DNA from: UBA6448 sp051893155
GTDB lineage: Bacteria; Bacillota_I; Bacilli_A; RF39; UBA660
Direction: 5' to 3'
NCBI GenBank assembly: GCA_051893155.1
Contig: JBJFGY010000092.1
Location: 1 to 6,876 of the forward strand
Length of the DNA stretch: 6,876 bases
In this document: piece by piece, positions 1-5,998 of the stretch
Layout: the number at the start of each line of letters is the position of its first letter
Position numbering within the stretch: position 1 is the stretch's first letter
Program-made: the position numbers and the translations under genes
Notes under the pieces: generated by a model
Databases searched by the model: none
Told to the model about the DNA's origin: nothing
The model's input: only the letters and a program-made list of their open reading frames with translations

Positions 1-152
1 ATAGAAAAATACTTACAATTTTTGTTAATTTTTTTAAAAAATGTATAAAGGTCCTTACAATTTCCAACGAAAGCTACATTCTTTTTAGCCATTTCAGCAA
101 GATAGTTAGCAGGAATTTTCGTGATAAAATTGTTAAGATTTTTGAATTTCAT
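1..152 (-). CDS. Partial hypothetical ORF, 5' end only, runs off the window
   Basis: An open frame of 50 codons starts at ATG 152-150 and continues past the window edge without a stop. The protein begins MKFKNLNNFITKIP and is basic, with a short hydrophobic stretch (VAFVG, residues 26-30). I do not recognise a family and see no signal peptide or catalytic motif. The start is supported by an AGG at 161-163, eight bases upstream, and by the hairpin promoter at 196-224, which points into it. Another ATG at 156 opens a frame that stops after seven codons, so it was not chosen. An internal ATG at 92 lacks an RBS. That this is a real gene is likely from promoter, RBS and open frame together; its function is unknown. 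Confidence 0.6.
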   Translation of the reverse strand, partial: MKFKNLNNFITKIPANYLAEMAKKNVAFVGNCKDLYTFFKKINKNCKYFS

Positions 153-195
153 ACATTTAACCTATGTTTAATATTTTATTTATTTTAACAAGTAA

Positions 196-224
196 AATAT
201 AATAAAAAAGAAGGGTCTTGGAAA
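196..224 (-). promoter_or_regulatory. Sigma70-like promoter with -35 box inside a terminator loop (copy 1)
   Basis: On the minus strand TTTCCA (224-219), 17 bases, TATATT (201-196), followed by TTACTTGTTAAAA. It reads into the partial ORF starting at 152. Most of the -35 box is the loop of the hairpin at 205-235. The -35 match to TTGACA is moderate (4 of 6); the -10 box and downstream core match the other promoters exactly. Confidence 0.7.
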
Positions 225-235
225 CCCTTCTTTTT
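205..235 (-). terminator. Intrinsic terminator overlapping a promoter (copy 1)
   Basis: A perfect 12-bp stem (205-216 with 224-235, core AAGAAGGGT/ACCCTTCTT) encloses a 7-base loop. On the minus strand the hairpin ends in a run of six T. It lies 56 bases after the stop of the helicase C-half gene. The plus strand also ends in five T, so it may work in both directions. The T run ends a few bases before the next gene's -10 box. Confidence 0.85.
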
Positions 236-275
236 GTAAATTTATGTTTACAATGGTTAAATTCTTCTGATTTAT

Positions 276-291
276 GTAAACAATTGTTTAC
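276..291. repeat. Perfect 16-bp palindrome at the end of the helicase C-half gene
   Basis: GTAAACAATTGTTTAC reads the same on both strands and begins on the G of the TAG stop codon. A related direct copy of one side, TTTATGTTTACAAT, lies at 241-254 (compare 271-284, two differences). It could be a protein-binding site; there is no unpaired loop or T run, so it is not an intrinsic terminator. Confidence 0.45.
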
Positions 292-1448
292 TATACCAAA
301 AATTTCTCCAATTCCGAAACTTTAGCTTGTCCAACCATAGCCATAATAGTGTTCAGTCGTTCCATCTGGTTATAATTGACAATTTTGTCATCATAGCAAA
401 CCTCTTCCTTAAGATTTTGCTTGATTTCGTTAATAATAAGATCACAACCAAACAATTCAGCAATACCAGCGTTAACGTATTCTTCCAACTTCTTCTTCAT
501 ATTCATCTTGAAGCGCTTGAAAGAAAGTCGAACTTCTGTAATTTTGCTATTTTCTTCAGTTTTCGGGTCAATCTTTGTATAGACTGCTTTACCTTCACTA
601 TCGTTCAAATTGAACATTGTGCCACATTCAGAATGATACTGAGCAGCCATAAAATTGAAAATTTCACTATGATCATCATCACGGTCGATAAACCAAATCT
701 TTCCGAACTTCTTCAAATTCTTCTTTTCATTGTTGTTCATAGCATTTTCACGTTCTTCATTAGAAAGATAACGGAGGCAGCGACCAATCGTCTGGATAAT
801 AGTTCTCTGGTTATTATCGTCATTTTCCTTCATGTCATAAATGATAGCGTCTGTGAAACAATCCACATCAACGCCACAAACGAGCTGCTTAATGTGAATG
901 ACTACCTTAAAACCTGTAGCCTGCTTAATTTCTCTCTTAAATTCGTCAATGCCAAACTTAATTTCTACACCATTATGGCGCTGCATACCATAATGCTTAT
1001 CATCAGAGCAACAAGTAGAAAAAGTGTCAATACCGTCTTTGACAAGCTTATCTGTCAACTGCTTAAGTTCTTTTTGAGAATGCACAGTAACGAGAACACA
1101 ACGCTTCAACTTTTCTTTTTTATTTGCACGTTCAATTCTCTTGATTACAGAATAGATCGAATCAAGTTTGTCACCAATTTTAGTACATACAGACCAATCA
1201 ACATCCAAAATCAATTTGGCATCAATAGCCTCTTTAGACGAAATAAATTTAATATGTTCTTTATTGTCATTTGCGATCTTGTTGATAACTTCAATGTTGT
1301 TATCTGTCTGCGTTGCTGAAATCATAAAGCAACGAGCATTGTGACTTTTCATAAACTTCTCAAAATCTTTAAATTGGATGTTACCAGAGATACCAGTTTC
1401 AATGTTGTCAGTGGAACGATTTTTCTGTTGAGTATTCTTTTTAGCCAT
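291..1448 (-). CDS. Superfamily 2 helicase, C-terminal (RecA2) half of a split protein
   Basis: 385 aa. The protein holds only the second half of the SF2 motif set: motif III ISATQ (43-47), a motif V region VVIHIKQLVCGVDVD (182-196) and motif VI QTIGRCLR (219-226, fitting QxxGRxxR with both arginine fingers). There is no Walker A and no DExH box. Those are in the gene at 2250-2804, which stops shortly after DESH, just where this one takes up. The motif V style (hydrophobic strand, L-x-x-G-x-D-V) resembles restriction-type translocases. Residues 1-24 are polar and look like a linker. The start has AAGGA seven bases upstream and its own promoter at 1499-1527. The stop is TAG followed directly by in-frame TAA. 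It presumably pairs with the N-half to form an ATPase; alone it could not hydrolyse ATP. Whether the halves associate is inference. Confidence 0.85.
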   Translation of the reverse strand: MAKKNTQQKNRSTDNIETGISGNIQFKDFEKFMKSHNARCFMISATQTDNNIEVINKIANDNKEHIKFISSKEAIDAKLILDVDWSVCTKIGDKLDSIYSVIKRIERANKKEKLKRCVLVTVHSQKELKQLTDKLVKDGIDTFSTCCSDDKHYGMQRHNGVEIKFGIDEFKREIKQATGFKVVIHIKQLVCGVDVDCFTDAIIYDMKENDDNNQRTIIQTIGRCLRYLSNEERENAMNNNEKKNLKKFGKIWFIDRDDDHSEIFNFMAAQYHSECGTMFNLNDSEGKAVYTKIDPKTEENSKITEVRLSFKRFKMNMKKKLEEYVNAGIAELFGCDLIINEIKQNLKEEVCYDDKIVNYNQMERLNTIMAMVGQAKVSELEKFLV

Positions 1449-1498
1449 TTTATTTTCCTTTTTAAAGGTTAAGTTGTTTGTTTTATTTTAACAAGTAA

Positions 1499-1527
1499 AA
1501 TATAAGTATATTTGGAACTTTTGTAAA
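1499..1527 (-). promoter_or_regulatory. Sigma70-like promoter without hairpin, upstream of helicase C-half
   Basis: On the minus strand TTTACA (1527-1522), 17 bases, TATATT (1504-1499), then TTACTTGTTAAAA. The leader to the ATG is almost identical to that of the intact helicase gene (promoter 5999-6026). It lies between the scaffold gap and the gene and gives the C-half its own transcription start. Confidence 0.8.
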
Positions 1528-1533
1528 CCTATA

Positions 1534-1633
1534 NNNNNNNNNNNNNNNNNNNNNNNNNNNNNNNNNNNNNNNNNNNNNNNNNNNNNNNNNNNNNNNNNNN
1601 NNNNNNNNNNNNNNNNNNNNNNNNNNNNNNNNN
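1534..1633. other. Assembly gap, exactly 100 N
   Basis: The run of N is exactly 100 long, the usual placeholder for a scaffold gap of unknown size. The 3' end of the nuclease gene, its stop and any terminator or further gene are hidden here. No reading frame can be trusted across it. Confidence 0.97.
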
Positions 1634-2247
1634 TCAGGGTCAGTAATTCGTTCTGCACCACCTTGGGATTCAGCAACCAGTTTTCCAAACACATTTTCCC
1701 AACCAATCATTTTATCGGAATGAGAAGACCAAAATTTAATCTGCCCAGTAACAGGAATGTTGTTCTGATTTACAGCAATAAAGTCAATACCATAGTCATC
1801 TTTTCCAGTTCTATCATACGGAGTAACATTTGTTAATGTAACCAGATTAGAAGGATTTCCAACACCCTTTTCCAAAAGGATATTATTCTTTGGCATAATT
1901 TCAATAAAGAAATATTCACCAACTGCGCCCTGGAACCAAAATTCAATATTCTGTTCTTCTTCAGGAGTGTATTTTTTCGGATAAACGGATTTAACAAACT
2001 TGAAATACTTCTTTGAAAGAGCAATACTCCACTTACTCAATTTGTCAATATCCAAAATTCCATTTTTGTTTGAAACCTTCTTAAAATCAAATTCAGATGG
2101 GTTTGTTTTATAGAACTTACCGATAGAAATTGGTGTCCACTTATTCCACGAAAGATACTTTGTCCAAAAATTTGTGTCATTTACGAACTTTGCGTAAAGA
2201 TTTGCGACGTCACTAGCATCCCAATACTTAGTCAATTTTGTATACAT
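1634..2247 (-). CDS. PD-(D/E)XK nuclease, Mrr/Type ISP-like; 3' end lost in the gap
   Basis: 204 residues are visible before the gap. The C-terminal half shows a restriction-endonuclease core: a helix with G-x-x-G-E (GAVGEYFF, E111), then YGIDFIAV with D155, then TGQIKFW with Q169 and K171. E...G-x-D...Q-x-K followed by an aromatic is the layout of Mrr-like nucleases in Type ISP and related enzymes; the acidic residues bind metal and the lysine is catalytic in known members. Residues 1-100 are rich in aromatics and lysine and I do not recognise them. The ATG is two bases after the stop of the helicase N-half, and its RBS AAGGAG (2261-2256) lies within that gene's last codons, so translation is probably coupled. 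A naive frame through the Ns would stop at 1483, beyond the next promoter; the true stop is probably in the gap. Position between two helicase halves suggests the nuclease works with them or was inserted there. Confidence 0.8.
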
Positions 2248-2249
2248 TG

Positions 2250-2804
2250 TTAGTTCTCCTTAATAGACAAAGTGTGGCTTTCGTCAAAATACATACTAAT
2301 AGGAGTATCTTTCTTTATGTATTTTGCTTTGTTATATTTTGTAAACATTTGTTCAACTGACTTATGACAAGCAACAATGAAAATATATTTTGCCTTCTTA
2401 TCTGTCAAAGCAGTAGCGGCATCACATTTTCTAATTTCTGTGTCGACATCATTAATTTCAATAGTACCTATCTGTGCCTTGTAATCACTAGAAAGTTGGC
2501 CGCAAATTGCGTTATCAGAATTGATTAAGCCTGCTTCGTAAAGCGTTTCAAACATATCGTTTGTAAACTGTTCGTTCAAACGAAGGATCGGAGTAGAAAC
2601 TAAGAAAACCTGCTTTTCATCGCCACCATTCATAATCCGGTTAGCAATATCCAAATATACGATAGCAGATTTACCTGCACCAGTCGGACAAGAAATGTTA
2701 CCGAAATTTTCTTTCTTCATAAATTCGTTAACTTCTTTCATCAAATCACAGCGAGAATCATTGTGGGTTTTGATAATATCAACGAGCCATTGCATTTTTG
2801 CCAT
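2250..2804 (-). CDS. Superfamily 2 helicase, N-terminal (RecA1) half of a split protein
   Basis: 184 aa from the ATG at 2804. Walker A/motif I is CPTGAGKS (39-46), a motif Ia-like strand is VSTPILRLNEQF (69-80), IFIVACHKS (141-149) may be the strand before motif II, and motif II is MYFDESHT (171-178, a DExH box). The protein ends at SIKEN (180-184), so motifs III-VI are missing; an intact SF2 motor would continue for some 200 residues or more. The missing motifs are in the gene at 291-1448. The longer start at 2831 is less likely: the codon at 2804 has a perfect AAGGAG six bases upstream. The promoter is at 2853-2881. The last codons double as the RBS of the following nuclease gene. Parts of this gene are visibly more GC-rich than the methyltransferase gene upstream. 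It could bind ATP; hydrolysis and translocation would need the partner half. Confidence 0.85.
   Translation of the reverse strand: MAKMQWLVDIIKTHNDSRCDLMKEVNEFMKKENFGNISCPTGAGKSAIVYLDIANRIMNGGDEKQVFLVSTPILRLNEQFTNDMFETLYEAGLINSDNAICGQLSSDYKAQIGTIEINDVDTEIRKCDAATALTDKKAKYIFIVACHKSVEQMFTKYNKAKYIKKDTPISMYFDESHTLSIKEN
2256..2261 (-). promoter_or_regulatory. Nuclease RBS embedded in the end of the helicase N-half gene
   Basis: AAGGAG (minus strand) forms the Lys and Glu codons of the terminal SIKEN, eight bases before the nuclease ATG. The helicase stop TAA lies between RBS and ATG, so ribosomes ending the helicase could re-initiate on the nuclease. Confidence 0.75.
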
Positions 2805-2810
2805 AATAAA

Positions 2811-2816
2811 CTCCTT
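2811..2816 (-). promoter_or_regulatory. RBS that sets the helicase N-half start
   Basis: A full AAGGAG six bases before ATG 2804-2802 favours that start over the in-frame ATG at 2831, which would have a leader of only about 15 bases and no clear RBS. Confidence 0.75.
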
Positions 2817-2852
2817 ATTGTTGTTTGGCATTTCTTTTATTTTTACAAGTAT

Positions 2853-2881
2853 AATATAATAATAAAGAAGGGTCTTGGAAA
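2853..2881 (-). promoter_or_regulatory. Sigma70-like promoter with -35 box inside a terminator loop (copy 2)
   Basis: On the minus strand TTTCCA (2881-2876), 17 bases, TATATT (2858-2853), then ATACTTGTAAAAA. It reads into the helicase N-half and nuclease genes. The downstream core departs from the other copies at two positions (TTATA for TTTTA, GTAAAA for GTTAAA). Confidence 0.7.
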
Positions 2882-2890
2882 CCCTTCTTT
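2864..2890 (-). terminator. Intrinsic terminator overlapping a promoter (copy 2)
   Basis: A perfect 10-bp stem (2864-2873 with 2881-2890) with a 7-base loop, 88 bases after the methyltransferase stop. On the minus strand the T run is only three long before TATTATTATATT, the weakest of the three copies in this direction. On the plus strand it ends in five T. Confidence 0.75.
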
Positions 2891-2913
2891 TTGTAAAATT
2901 TTATTTACTTTAC

Positions 2914-2943
2914 ACATCTTTTTCATTTTATGTAAAAAGATGT
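2914..2943. repeat. AT-rich inverted repeat after the methyltransferase gene
   Basis: ACATCTTTTT (2914-2923) pairs perfectly with AAAAAGATGT (2934-2943) around a 10-base spacer, 35 bases after the stop codon. The stem is AT-rich and has no T run on the minus strand, so it is not a convincing terminator. It may protect the transcript's 3' end or be chance in such AT-rich DNA. A second small inverted repeat (2953-2959 with 2962-2968) follows. Confidence 0.35.
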
Positions 2944-2977
2944 TTACAGATGAAAACTATTTAGTTTTATATAGTCA

Positions 2978-4192
2978 TTACTTACTCTTTTTCTTTGTTT
3001 TTGGTTTATATTCTTTATCAAATTTTTCCACATAATCTTTTGCATATTTAGCAAATTCTTTTGCTTCTTTTTTACTACATCCAACCATTTCAAGAATACC
3101 TTCATCTGTTAGAGTCTTAGAATCACTCCAATTAATATCTGGAATATACTGATAGCAACGGGTAGTCATATTTTGGTCAGTTTGCATTTTTATTAATCCA
3201 AAACGCATTAACGGTCTTTTTAAAGCATTTACATAATTAGTAGCTTCTATTTTAGTATTATAAGAAGAAATTACTTTACAAGCATAATCATTTTGTTGAT
3301 TCAAATATTTTAAAATATCAGTAACAATTACAGAAGCTTCTTTCTTTGGGAAAAAGCGACCATCTATTGCACCATTAGCCAAATTACTACATACAAAATA
3401 TTTGTCCTTTATAGTAAAACGAGAACAAAAATGCTCATTAAATTTTACTGTTTTATCTTCTTGTCGACAAGGTCTATATGGATTATAATTTGGTTTTTCA
3501 TTATAGAGTCTTTCCATAAATTTAATTTCAAAATTACTGAAAATTGAATTTGCATTTAATAAATTTTTAAAAGTTTTAACTTCGTTGTTTTTGTATGTAA
3601 CAACAAGTTCTTTAGGAATATGATTTTCAAAAACAAAAACACCATCATCTTCCATATTCGTATCTTTAAAATATTCTTTTGAATCTACTTCAATAATATT
3701 AGATACATTATTAAACTGCTTTTTGAAATGATCAAACTTATTAGATGTAGCATACAAAACACGATGCGGCATAATGAGAATCATTTTCTCATTAAATTTT
3801 TTATTTAATTTTTCAGCTATTATATAATGAATGTTGGGATTACTATCTCTATTTGAACCGTAAGGTGGATTTCCTATAATTATATCAAACATAATATTTT
3901 TTCCAAAATTTTTATCAATAAATTCAAGAATATTATACCAATCCTTGGTATCTTTAATTAATGAAGCCTTATCATTAAGGCCATAATTTACACTATTTAT
4001 TACATGTCGATTAAACATATTAAATTTATCTTCATCATCTGTAATATAATATACTTCATTGTGTAGAGCCATTACAGATGCAGTCAAAAAATCACGAATA
4101 ACTAAACATACTTTATTAATAGAATTATCTCTAGTATTTCGCCAAATATCAATATTTTTAAATTCTTCAGTTGATTTTTCTTCATGTAACAT
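2978..4192 (-). CDS. NPPY-type adenine-N6 DNA methyltransferase-like protein, motif I not visible
   Basis: 404 aa. Motif IV is FDIIIGNPPYG (102-112); NPPY flips and methylates adenine in gamma-class and Eco57I/TaqI-like enzymes. After it comes MILIMPHRVLYATS (137-150), matching the strand-loop after motif IV. The C-terminal part, including YQYIPDINWSDSKTLTDEG (347-365) and a helix-rich end, resembles the target-recognition tail of such enzymes. Only about 107 residues precede NPPY. They contain a strand and acidic turn (VYYITDDED, 47-55) that could be motif II, but no glycine-rich F/DxGxG motif I for S-adenosylmethionine. No frame in the 84 bases upstream could supply it, since terminator and promoter lie there. 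It may be inactive, use a divergent pocket, or need a partner. RBS AAGG lies eight bases before the ATG. It follows the nuclease and helicase genes, fitting a restriction-modification set. Confidence 0.75.
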   Translation of the reverse strand: MLHEEKSTEEFKNIDIWRNTRDNSINKVCLVIRDFLTASVMALHNEVYYITDDEDKFNMFNRHVINSVNYGLNDKASLIKDTKDWYNILEFIDKNFGKNIMFDIIIGNPPYGSNRDSNPNIHYIIAEKLNKKFNEKMILIMPHRVLYATSNKFDHFKKQFNNVSNIIEVDSKEYFKDTNMEDDGVFVFENHIPKELVVTYKNNEVKTFKNLLNANSIFSNFEIKFMERLYNEKPNYNPYRPCRQEDKTVKFNEHFCSRFTIKDKYFVCSNLANGAIDGRFFPKKEASVIVTDILKYLNQQNDYACKVISSYNTKIEATNYVNALKRPLMRFGLIKMQTDQNMTTRCYQYIPDINWSDSKTLTDEGILEMVGCSKKEAKEFAKYAKDYVEKFDKEYKPKTKKKSK

Positions 4193-4225
4193 AATAGTTG
4201 CCTTTTTTAAATTTTTAACAAGTAA

Positions 4226-4253
4226 AATATAATAAAAAGAAGGGTCTTGTAAA
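4226..4253 (-). promoter_or_regulatory. Sigma70-like promoter with -35 box inside a terminator loop (copy 3)
   Basis: On the minus strand TTTACA (4253-4248), 16 bases, TATATT (4231-4226), then TTACTTGTTAAAA. It drives the methyltransferase-like gene. The loop of the hairpin spells TTACAAG rather than the TTCCAAG of copies 1 and 2, which restores the TTTACA found in the hairpin-free promoters. Confidence 0.78.
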
Positions 4254-4264
4254 CCCTTCTTTTT
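4234..4264 (-). terminator. Intrinsic terminator overlapping a promoter (copy 3)
   Basis: A perfect 12-bp stem (4234-4245 with 4253-4264, core AAGAAGGGT/ACCCTTCTT) with a 7-base loop and five T on the minus strand. It begins 13 bases after the stop of the intact helicase gene, a classic position. Confidence 0.87.
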
Positions 4265-4276
4265 GTAAAATTTTGT

Positions 4277-5947
4277 TTACTTATAATACTTATCTATAGC
4301 ATCAGTTAAACGATTTAAATCAAAACCAGGAGCATTTACAAATTGTAACATAACACAAAAAGCATCATTACTCGTAGCTTCCTTTAAGACAGTTTTTTCG
4401 ATGTTTTTATAATCTTTTTCATTATTAATTTCTTGCATATTATTTTGATATGCAATCTTAACTTCTTTAATAATTGCAGACATTGTCTTAACTGCACTAG
4501 CAGGAACAACTACAAAACCATCTTGTGTATTTTTCATTGAATTGTCACCATTCTTGCCAGTACCCTTACAATCATCTTGTCCATCACCAAAATCAAGTTG
4601 ACCATTAAAACCATTGTAAAGTTTAGTCAAGAAATCATCTGTATCAGTAGCTAGATCTTCGGAAGTATAAATGTAAAAATGTGTTTTATTAGGATGGTCC
4701 TTGTCAATACGACATCCACGGCAAGCTGCCTGGAACATATTGGCGTCATTCTTTTCGCACCAAATGCCAACGCCATTAATAGAAGGAATATCGATGCCTT
4801 CAACAATCATAAAAGCAGAAAGAATAATAAGAGGTTTATTATTATCATCTCTCTTTTGACAATATTCCAAAAGTTCATCCTTAGACATTGGGTTGCCATT
4901 AAGTTCACATTGAATTTCAGTTTTCTTGCCATTTTTTTCATCAATAATTTCCTTATAAGATGCGAACACAGCTACATCTACTGTATCACCATATTTCTTA
5001 TTGATGGTCTTTGCATAAGACATAAGATTATCTACAGAAGAAAAATAATTCAAAAATACAGGAATCAGTCTCATTGTCTTACATTCTTTCTTTAAATGTT
5101 CAAAACATTCAATAATATATGTTGCTTCTTTATTCTTCAATCTTTTTGCTTTCGTCTTTGCAATATAGAGTTTTCCTTTTACAACAATGCCATCTAGAAG
5201 TGCCTGACAAAACCAATATTCAAAAATGTTTTCATTTCCAAACCATTCAATAATTTTCTTATTTGGTGTAGCAGAAAAACCAATAACTTTTTCTGAAATA
5301 GAAGCAAAATTGTCCAAAATCTTTGCAGGAATATCTTTATGTATTTCATCCTGAATAATAAGATTAAGAAACTTTGTTTTAGTATTATCAGCAATCATTT
5401 GAGATTTTTCTTCAAGAAGTTCATTAAAGATATTTTCCATAGTATCAGTATTCATTTCTTTGAAGTGTTTCTTTTCAGATGCAGCACATGCAATAATAAT
5501 CACATGTTCTTCACAATTCATAATTGTCTTAATACTAGTTTTCTTAAAAGGAGCAGCAATAATACCATTAATTTTAATAGTAGCAGAAGAGAGATTAAAC
5601 CACTTTACATTTGTGATTTTATTAGATCTGAGTGCATCATTAACAATGTTAACCAACTGTTTATTAAGCAATAAACGATGCGAAGCAATCATAGTTCTAG
5701 CAAATTTATGGTTCTTGTTACATTCAACAATTTCCATAAAAATAAGAAATGCTGCAATTATAGTTTTACCTGAACCACAACACATATTAAACAGAAAATG
5801 AAAATGCTTATAATAACCAGTATAGAAAGCTCGAATAGCCGCAATTTGACACTTACGAGGCTCTTTATGTTTATATTTCATTACAAATCTTTCAAATTTT
5901 TCAACTATTTTGTTGACCGTGGCGACATCGAATTTCTTTTTAGTCAT
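4277..5947 (-). CDS. DExH superfamily 2 helicase/translocase, complete
   Basis: 556 aa with the whole motif series: a Q-type region EPRKCQIAAIRAF (29-41), Walker A MCCGSGKT (55-62), motif Ia ASHRLLLNKQL (88-98), motif II IIQDEIHK (197-204), motif III GFSATPNK (223-230), motif V LIILSAFMIVEGIDIP (373-388) and motif VI QAACRGCR (406-413). The CGSGKT, SATP and EGIDIP wording resembles translocases of Type I, III and ISP restriction systems, which move along double-stranded DNA using ATP. Motif VI has Cys409 where QxxGRxxR has glycine; both arginines are kept. The last 130 residues (a Gly/Asp-rich stretch at 453-469, then helices) match nothing I know and could be a coupler. RBS AAGGA lies eight bases upstream. 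The promoter at 5999-6026 starts just after the preceding nuclease gene, with no terminator between, so read-through is likely. A hairpin terminator follows. Confidence 0.9.
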   Translation of the reverse strand: MTKKKFDVATVNKIVEKFERFVMKYKHKEPRKCQIAAIRAFYTGYYKHFHFLFNMCCGSGKTIIAAFLIFMEIVECNKNHKFARTMIASHRLLLNKQLVNIVNDALRSNKITNVKWFNLSSATIKINGIIAAPFKKTSIKTIMNCEEHVIIIACAASEKKHFKEMNTDTMENIFNELLEEKSQMIADNTKTKFLNLIIQDEIHKDIPAKILDNFASISEKVIGFSATPNKKIIEWFGNENIFEYWFCQALLDGIVVKGKLYIAKTKAKRLKNKEATYIIECFEHLKKECKTMRLIPVFLNYFSSVDNLMSYAKTINKKYGDTVDVAVFASYKEIIDEKNGKKTEIQCELNGNPMSKDELLEYCQKRDDNNKPLIILSAFMIVEGIDIPSINGVGIWCEKNDANMFQAACRGCRIDKDHPNKTHFYIYTSEDLATDTDDFLTKLYNGFNGQLDFGDGQDDCKGTGKNGDNSMKNTQDGFVVVPASAVKTMSAIIKEVKIAYQNNMQEINNEKDYKNIEKTVLKEATSNDAFCVMLQFVNAPGFDLNRLTDAIDKYYK

Positions 5948-5998
5948 TTTTATTTTCCTTTTTAATAGTTAAACTGTTTGTTTTATTTTAACAAGTAA

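Noticed and set aside
327..1319. Long plus-strand ORF of 330 codons.
   Set aside because: It lies wholly antisense to the helicase C-half, which has clear motifs, promoter and RBS. The shadow protein shows no recognisable motif and no RBS.
291..1448. Split intein joining the helicase halves: the C-half starts with about 37 residues ending in HN before the conserved part.
   Set aside because: The residue after HN is Ala, not Cys, Ser or Thr, and the N-half has only seven residues after DESH, with no room for an intein N-part.
78..1450. A 17-base exact match (AAATGGCTAAAAAGAAT, minus strand) at 94-78 and 1450-1434, hinting at a repeat or an alternative start for the left-edge ORF.
   Set aside because: The similarity does not extend, the left copy has no RBS, and short Lys-rich coding stretches repeat by chance in such DNA.
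1483..1633. Continuation of the nuclease reading frame through the Ns to a stop at 1483.
   Set aside because: The frame across a gap of unknown length is meaningless, and this stretch contains the promoter of the next gene.
2914..2968. Inverted repeats as an additional terminator of the methyltransferase gene.
   Set aside because: Stems are AT-rich and have no following T run on the minus strand; the strong hairpin at 2864-2890 serves better.
205..4264. Hairpins after genes as a sign of a giant virus (palindromic transcript ends).
   Set aside because: Every gene has an RBS at proper spacing and sigma70-like promoters, which point to bacteria or their phages.
183..4269. CRISPR array from three similar repeats.
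   Set aside because: Copies are separated by whole genes and are explained as terminator-promoter elements.
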